A program made the position numbers and the translations under genes. From Pontiella desulfatans (GTDB taxonomy: Bacteria > Verrucomicrobiota > Kiritimatiellia > Kiritimatiellales > Pontiellaceae): 64,000 bases of DNA. The DNA lies in contig NZ_CAAHFG010000004.1 of assembly GCF_900890425.1 (NCBI RefSeq), positions 1,036,330 to 1,100,329 on the forward strand, in the 5' to 3' direction. Shown piece after piece: positions 60,344 through 64,000 of the stretch (positions are counted from its first letter, which is position 1; each line of letters begins with the position of its first letter). A model generated the notes under the pieces. The model saw nothing but the letters and a program-made list of their open reading frames with translations. It had not been told where the DNA came from and made no database searches.

Positions 60344-61810
60344 ATGGTTGAACTGAAAATAGACGGAATGCCTGCGAAGGTGAAGGATGGGGCTACGGTG
60401 CTGGATGCGGCACGGTTGCTTGCGATCGATATTCCAACGCTGTGCCATCTGAAGGAGTGCGAGCCGGAAACCTCGTGCATGCTGTGCGTGGTGAAGAACA
60501 CGGCGACCGGGCAGCTGGTCCCTTCGTGTTCGGCCCAGGCCACCGACGGCATGGCGATCGACACCGAGTGCGAAGAGGTGCAGGCCGCGCGGCGCGACAC
60601 CCTCAACCTGCTACTGAGCGAGCACGTTGGCGATTGCGAGGCGCCCTGCACCCGCATCTGCCCGGCGCACCTGGATATTCCAACGATGCTGCGCCAGATC
60701 GAACGCGGCAACATGGAGCAGGCCGGGTGGATCGCCAAGCGCGACCTCGCCATCCCCGCCACCCTCGGCCACGTTTGTCCCGCTCCCTGCGAAAAGGGAT
60801 GCCGCCGGGGGCAGCTCGACGAGGCGCTGAAGATTCGCCAGTCCCACCGTGAGGGGTCGGTCCTATGTTTTAATGGTTTTGACAAAAAACATCATTTCAT
60901 AGGACTGACCCCTAATCTGACCCCTCGTGGAAAGACTGCGGTGGTTGGTTCGGGGGCGGCGGGGCTTTCCTGTGCCTGGAAGCTGTTGCAGCTGGGCTAT
61001 GCGGTGACGGTGTTTGATGAAGCGCCGCAGGCGGGTGGCGTATTGCGGGGGCATCAGGATTTGCCGATGGAGGTGCTGGATTCTGAAATTGATTGGCTGG
61101 CACAGGCGGGAATCGAGTTTCGTTTGGGCGAATCGATTTCTTTGCAGTCGATGGCTGATGGCTTCGGGGGGGTGGTTTTTGCGGAGGCGGAGTTTGCGGG
61201 GACGCGTTTTGCGGATGCGGTCTATGCCGAGGAGCATAAGCTGGCGGTGAAGGCGGTGGCCAACGGCAAGGCGGCGGCGATTGCGTTGGATCGGTCCTTG
61301 AAGGGCGAGCAACCAAAGAATGAAAGCCGGTTTGATTCGAAGATCGGCAAGCTGCGCGATAGCGAAGTGACCGAACTGGCCAAGAACTGTTCGAGGGATG
61401 AGCAGGCTGGAAAGCCTGCCCAAGCGGAAGCGGCACGATGCCTGCACTGCGACTGCCGGAAGCCGGCGAGCTGCAAGCTGCGGCAGTATGCGGAGCAATA
61501 TGGCGCCGACCAGCGGGAGTTCCCGGCGGACGAGCGCGGGCACGTCCAGCTGATCGGCCACGGTGAGGCGGTGGTGTTCGAACCGGGCAAGTGCATCAAG
61601 TGCGGGCTGTGCGTGAAAATCACGAAGCGCGCGGGCGAAGAACTGGGCGTGACGTTTGTCGGCCGCGGCTACAACACGCGGGTGGCGGTTCCGTTCAGCG
61701 AATCCTTGGCGGCGGGACTGAAGAGGACGGCCGAGGACGTGGTGAAGGTTTGCCCCACCGGCGCGCTGGCCTTCCGTGACGCAGAAGAAAACTTGAAACT
61801 TGAAACCTAA
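60344..61810 (+). CDS. [2Fe-2S]/FAD oxidoreductase, GltD-like, shortened
   Basis: 488 residues from ATG 60344 (a frame from 60293 runs through the repeat). An N-terminal [2Fe-2S] domain (CHLKECEPETSCMLC) leads into a GltD/NfnB-type Cys region (CTRICPAHLDIP, CPAPCEKGC). The FAD Rossmann motif is GSGAAG from Gly202. The usual second NAD(P)-binding half is largely missing, since the text goes from GGVLRGH to a short middle and then to the tail. The tail has CLHCDCRKPASC and CIKCGLC cluster motifs. It probably passes electrons from the NuoEF protein to another partner. A palindrome codes for residues about 170-195. Confidence 0.85.
   Translation: MVELKIDGMPAKVKDGATVLDAARLLAIDIPTLCHLKECEPETSCMLCVVKNTATGQLVPSCSAQATDGMAIDTECEEVQAARRDTLNLLLSEHVGDCEAPCTRICPAHLDIPTMLRQIERGNMEQAGWIAKRDLAIPATLGHVCPAPCEKGCRRGQLDEALKIRQSHREGSVLCFNGFDKKHHFIGLTPNLTPRGKTAVVGSGAAGLSCAWKLLQLGYAVTVFDEAPQAGGVLRGHQDLPMEVLDSEIDWLAQAGIEFRLGESISLQSMADGFGGVVFAEAEFAGTRFADAVYAEEHKLAVKAVANGKAAAIALDRSLKGEQPKNESRFDSKIGKLRDSEVTELAKNCSRDEQAGKPAQAEAARCLHCDCRKPASCKLRQYAEQYGADQREFPADERGHVQLIGHGEAVVFEPGKCIKCGLCVKITKRAGEELGVTFVGRGYNTRVAVPFSESLAAGLKRTAEDVVKVCPTGALAFRDAEENLKLET
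60851..60926. repeat. In-frame palindromic element within the FAD oxidoreductase gene
   Basis: Arms AGGGGTCGGTCCTATG (60852-60867) and CATAGGACTGACCCCT (60898-60913) pair with one mismatch; an extra GACCCCTC (60919-60926) can pair with GAGGGGTC (60851-60858). The frame stays open (EGSVLCFNGFDKKHHFIG). The element belongs with those at 44199 and 49694 by its GGTCCT.TG and CTGACCCCT text. Confidence 0.9.
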
Positions 61811-61829
61811 AACTTGAAACTCGCTCGCG

Positions 61830-63104
61830 ATGAAAGTGGTACACATAGTTCCGGGATCGGGCGGCACGTTCTATTGCCAGAACTGCATGCGCGACGGCGC
61901 GCTGGTGCAGGCGCTGCGGCGTGCGGGCGAAGACGTGGTGATGGTGCCGATGTATCTGCCGATGTTCACCGACGGCGACCCGGTGCAGGACGACACGCCC
62001 GTCTTTTTCGGCGGCATCAATGTCTGGCTCCAGCAGCAGGTGCCCTTTTTCCGGAAGACACCGCGTTGGCTGGATCGGCTGTTCGACTCCAAGTGGATGC
62101 TCAGGCGCGCGGCGCAGATGGAGGGTACCACCTCGGCCTCCGATCTCGGTGCCATGACGCTTTCGATGCTGGAAGGAACCGCGGGCAACCAAAAGAAGGA
62201 AGTGGAGCGGTTGGTCGATTGGCTTGCCGAGCACGAGCGGCCGGACGTGGTGCATATTTCCAATGCACTGCTGATCGGCCTGGCCGGGGAAATCAAGGCG
62301 AAGCTGGATGTGCCCGTGGTCTGCTCGCTGCAGGACGAGGATTGGTGGCTGGATGAAATCAATCCGCCTTATGATGAACAATGTTGGGATGCGATCCGCG
62401 CGCGCTGCGGCGATGTGGATCGGTTCGTGGCCGTTAGCAACTGGTTCGCCGACCAAATGAGCGAACGGTTGATGGTTCCGCGCGACGTGATCGACGTGGT
62501 GCACATCGGCATTGATCTGGATGGCTTTGGGCCGGCTCCGCTCGATTTCGATCCGCCTGTGCTGGGCTATCTCTCGCGCATGAACACGGCGCTGGGGATC
62601 GACAAACTGGTGGATGCATTCATCGAGTTGAAGAAGGTTCCCGGTTTGGAAACGTTGAAGCTGCGCGCCACGGGCGGCGCGGTGGGCGACGACCTCAAGT
62701 GCGTGGAGGAGCAGAAGCGCAAGCTGGCAAAGGCTGGGTTGGCCGAAGATGCCGAGTTTGTCGAGGACTTTACCCGCGAGCAACGACTGGCCTTTCTTAA
62801 AACCATTTCGGTGATGTGCGTGCCCGTGGAGCAGGGCGAGGCGTTCGGCTCGTTCATCATCGAATCGATGGCGGCGGGCGTGCCTGTGGTGCAGCCAAAG
62901 GCGGGTGCGTTTCCCGAACTGGTTGAAGCGACAGGCGGCGGCGTGGTTTATGACAACCTCGTCGAAGAGCTGGAGGCGCTGTTGCTGAACCCCGACCGCG
63001 CGCGGGCGCTGGGCGCCCAAGGCCGCGACTCGGTTTATGAAAGCTTCAGCGTCGAGTCGATGGCGCAAAACATGGTCGCGGTCTATCGGGAGCTGGCAAA
63101 ATGA
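61830..63104 (+). CDS. GT4-type glycosyltransferase
   Basis: 424 residues. The N-terminal GT-B half begins MKVVHIVPGSGGTFYCQNCM. The donor-binding half has GYLSRMNTALGIDKLVDAFIEL, CVPVEQGEAFGSFIIESMAAG with the acidic E-x7-E segment of retaining GT4 enzymes, and AGVPVVQPKAGAFPELVEATGGG. There are no membrane helices. It moves a sugar from a nucleotide donor to an unknown acceptor, in this context possibly an isoprenoid or lipid. It begins 19 bp after the previous gene and overlaps the last propeller gene by 4 bp. Confidence 0.92.
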   Translation: MKVVHIVPGSGGTFYCQNCMRDGALVQALRRAGEDVVMVPMYLPMFTDGDPVQDDTPVFFGGINVWLQQQVPFFRKTPRWLDRLFDSKWMLRRAAQMEGTTSASDLGAMTLSMLEGTAGNQKKEVERLVDWLAEHERPDVVHISNALLIGLAGEIKAKLDVPVVCSLQDEDWWLDEINPPYDEQCWDAIRARCGDVDRFVAVSNWFADQMSERLMVPRDVIDVVHIGIDLDGFGPAPLDFDPPVLGYLSRMNTALGIDKLVDAFIELKKVPGLETLKLRATGGAVGDDLKCVEEQKRKLAKAGLAEDAEFVEDFTREQRLAFLKTISVMCVPVEQGEAFGSFIIESMAAGVPVVQPKAGAFPELVEATGGGVVYDNLVEELEALLLNPDRARALGAQGRDSVYESFSVESMAQNMVAVYRELAK

Positions 63105-64000
63105 CTTTGAGCAAAATGATTCCTTTGTTGGCGTGTTGTTCCTCGATGTGCTGGGGAGCATGGCCGACCTATCATGGCGCTCCCGACTTGAAGGGCGTGG
63201 CGGATGCCGAATTGGGCAACCAGCTGGAGCTGGCCTGGCGGTTTAATGCGGGAGGCGAAGTTTACAGCACGCCCGTCTCGGACGGTGAACGGATTTTCTT
63301 TTCGGCGAAGAAAGGGCGGGTGGTGGCGCTGGATCAAAAAGGAATAAAGATCTGGGAGCGTAGCTTCACGCGCACGAACGATGCGGGGCAGGAGATGGCG
63401 CTGCGGTTCGAGGCGCCGTTGGTTTGCGCGGCTGGATTGGTCTTTGCGGGGAGCACGAAGGGAACGCTCTTTGCCCTCGATGCCAAGACCGGGGCGACGA
63501 TGTGGAAGTATGAAACGGATGGGATCATCGTGGGCTCGGCAAATGTCATTTTGGATGGCCGCGAAGACGCGAAGATCGTTGTGATGGATCAGTCGGAAGG
63601 CATGCTGCATGGCCTTGATGTTGCGACGGGAAAGATGGTTTGGAAGTCGGAGGCGGCGGAGCGGTGCGATGGCGCGCCGGGGGTTGGCGCTGGCCGCATT
63701 GCCTACGGGAGCTGCCTGGCGGCCCTGCATGTCTATTCAACCGATGGGAAGCATTTGAAGGATATCGAAGTCGGCGGCGACGGGCAGATTGCGGGCGGCG
63801 TTGCGGTCGAGGGCAAGCTGGCCTATGCCGGATTGCGCGATGGCGCGCTGGTCTGCATCGATATGGAATCGGGTGAAATCGTTTGGAGCAGCGAGGAGTC
63901 GGAAGACCAGACGTTTTCCACCCCGGCGGTGACGGAGCATCGGGTGGTCTATGCCTCGGACAACGGCTTCGTCTATGCGGTCGACAAGAAGGAGGGGAAG
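63101..64000 (+). CDS. Exported PQQ-like beta-propeller protein, 3' end outside the window
   Basis: The frame opens at ATG 63101, overlapping the glycosyltransferase stop, and stays open for all 300 codons to the window edge. The signal peptide is MTLSKMIPLLACCSSMCWGA. Repeats are ALDQKGIKIWERSF, ALDAKTGATMWKYETDG, GLDVATGKMVWKSEA, CIDMESGEIVWSSEE and YAVDKKEGK. ILDGREDAKIVVMDQSEG is a blade feature frequent in this type. It is the fifth PQQ-like propeller of the operon. Nothing can be said of its C-terminus. Confidence 0.88.
   Translation, partial: MTLSKMIPLLACCSSMCWGAWPTYHGAPDLKGVADAELGNQLELAWRFNAGGEVYSTPVSDGERIFFSAKKGRVVALDQKGIKIWERSFTRTNDAGQEMALRFEAPLVCAAGLVFAGSTKGTLFALDAKTGATMWKYETDGIIVGSANVILDGREDAKIVVMDQSEGMLHGLDVATGKMVWKSEAAERCDGAPGVGAGRIAYGSCLAALHVYSTDGKHLKDIEVGGDGQIAGGVAVEGKLAYAGLRDGALVCIDMESGEIVWSSEESEDQTFSTPAVTEHRVVYASDNGFVYAVDKKEGK

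Noticed and set aside
57901-61810. [FeFe]-hydrogenase locus
   Set aside because: No H-cluster motifs are present in either protein; only the NADH-flavoprotein part and an FAD protein are seen.
63553-63572. Another GACCGC-type repeat inside the last propeller gene (GGCCGCGAAGACGCGAAG)
   Set aside because: Only one half is present and it codes for a normal blade segment (DGREDAK), so it is probably chance.
41130-64000. PQQ-dependent dehydrogenases
   Set aside because: The propellers show the repeat pattern but no identifiable PQQ, Ca or heme ligands, so they are called PQQ-like only.

Overview
The window reads like a chromosomal segment of an anaerobic, polysaccharide-degrading member of the PVC superphylum, most probably Kiritimatiellota (Pontiella-like). 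The grounds are four formylglycine sulfatases, two of them fused to glycoside hydrolases, a PEP-CTERM surface protein, a K+-dependent membrane pyrophosphatase, many Fe-S and PQQ-like propeller proteins, and abundant palindromic repeats. This assignment is an inference from gene content; there is no rRNA in the window.

Region 1 (1-7.7 kb) is housekeeping-like: a 5'-truncated nucleoside/thymidylate kinase, a diacylglycerol-kinase-fold protein, HppA, a nitroreductase, and a two-component system whose sensor kinase carries its own NMT1/THI5-type binding domain. Region 2 (8-26.9 kb) is a carbohydrate utilisation locus: GH43, a GPH-type symporter, a XylR-like AraC regulator, two LamG-like surface proteins, a GH30-sulfatase fusion, an SGNH esterase, a sulfatase, a GH10-sulfatase fusion and a divergent sulfatase. 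GH10, GH30, GH43 and an esterase together suggest a sulfated, possibly acetylated, xylan-type glycan.

Region 3 (26.9-40.9 kb) is an accessory island. It holds a decayed IS30-type element with near-perfect ends, an intact IS1595-type element that splits a GIY-YIG nuclease gene, a 73-bp-period repeat, and a tightly coupled minus-strand operon: HTH regulator, hsdR, hsdM, hsdS, AAA ATPase (DUF3696-like), PIN-like nuclease, RNA ligase, Fic. The island ends beside the tmRNA gene. The operon is the best candidate for an undescribed system: a type I restriction locus carrying an ATPase plus a nuclease, reminiscent of PrrC, together with its own RNA ligase.

Region 4 (41.1 kb to the window end) is one long plus-strand run of about 18 genes, most overlapping by 1-14 bp. 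It encodes five secreted or anchored PQQ-like propellers, an NHL-like propeller, ferredoxins, a radical SAM enzyme, two alpha/alpha-toroid proteins (one with the squalene-cyclase DxDDTA motif), a DUF116-polyprenyl synthetase fusion, a VOC protein, a Tat-type ferredoxin, a NapH/NosR-like membrane Fe-S protein, a NuoE-NuoF fusion, a [2Fe-2S]/FAD oxidoreductase and a GT4 glycosyltransferase. Together they look like a redox-coupled, membrane-associated isoprenoid pathway of unknown product. The run is interrupted, without breaking its genes, by three kinds of palindromic element: RAYT/REP arrays, GxxExxY-type inverted repeats, and GGGGTC-type palindromes, two of which lie in frame inside coding sequence.
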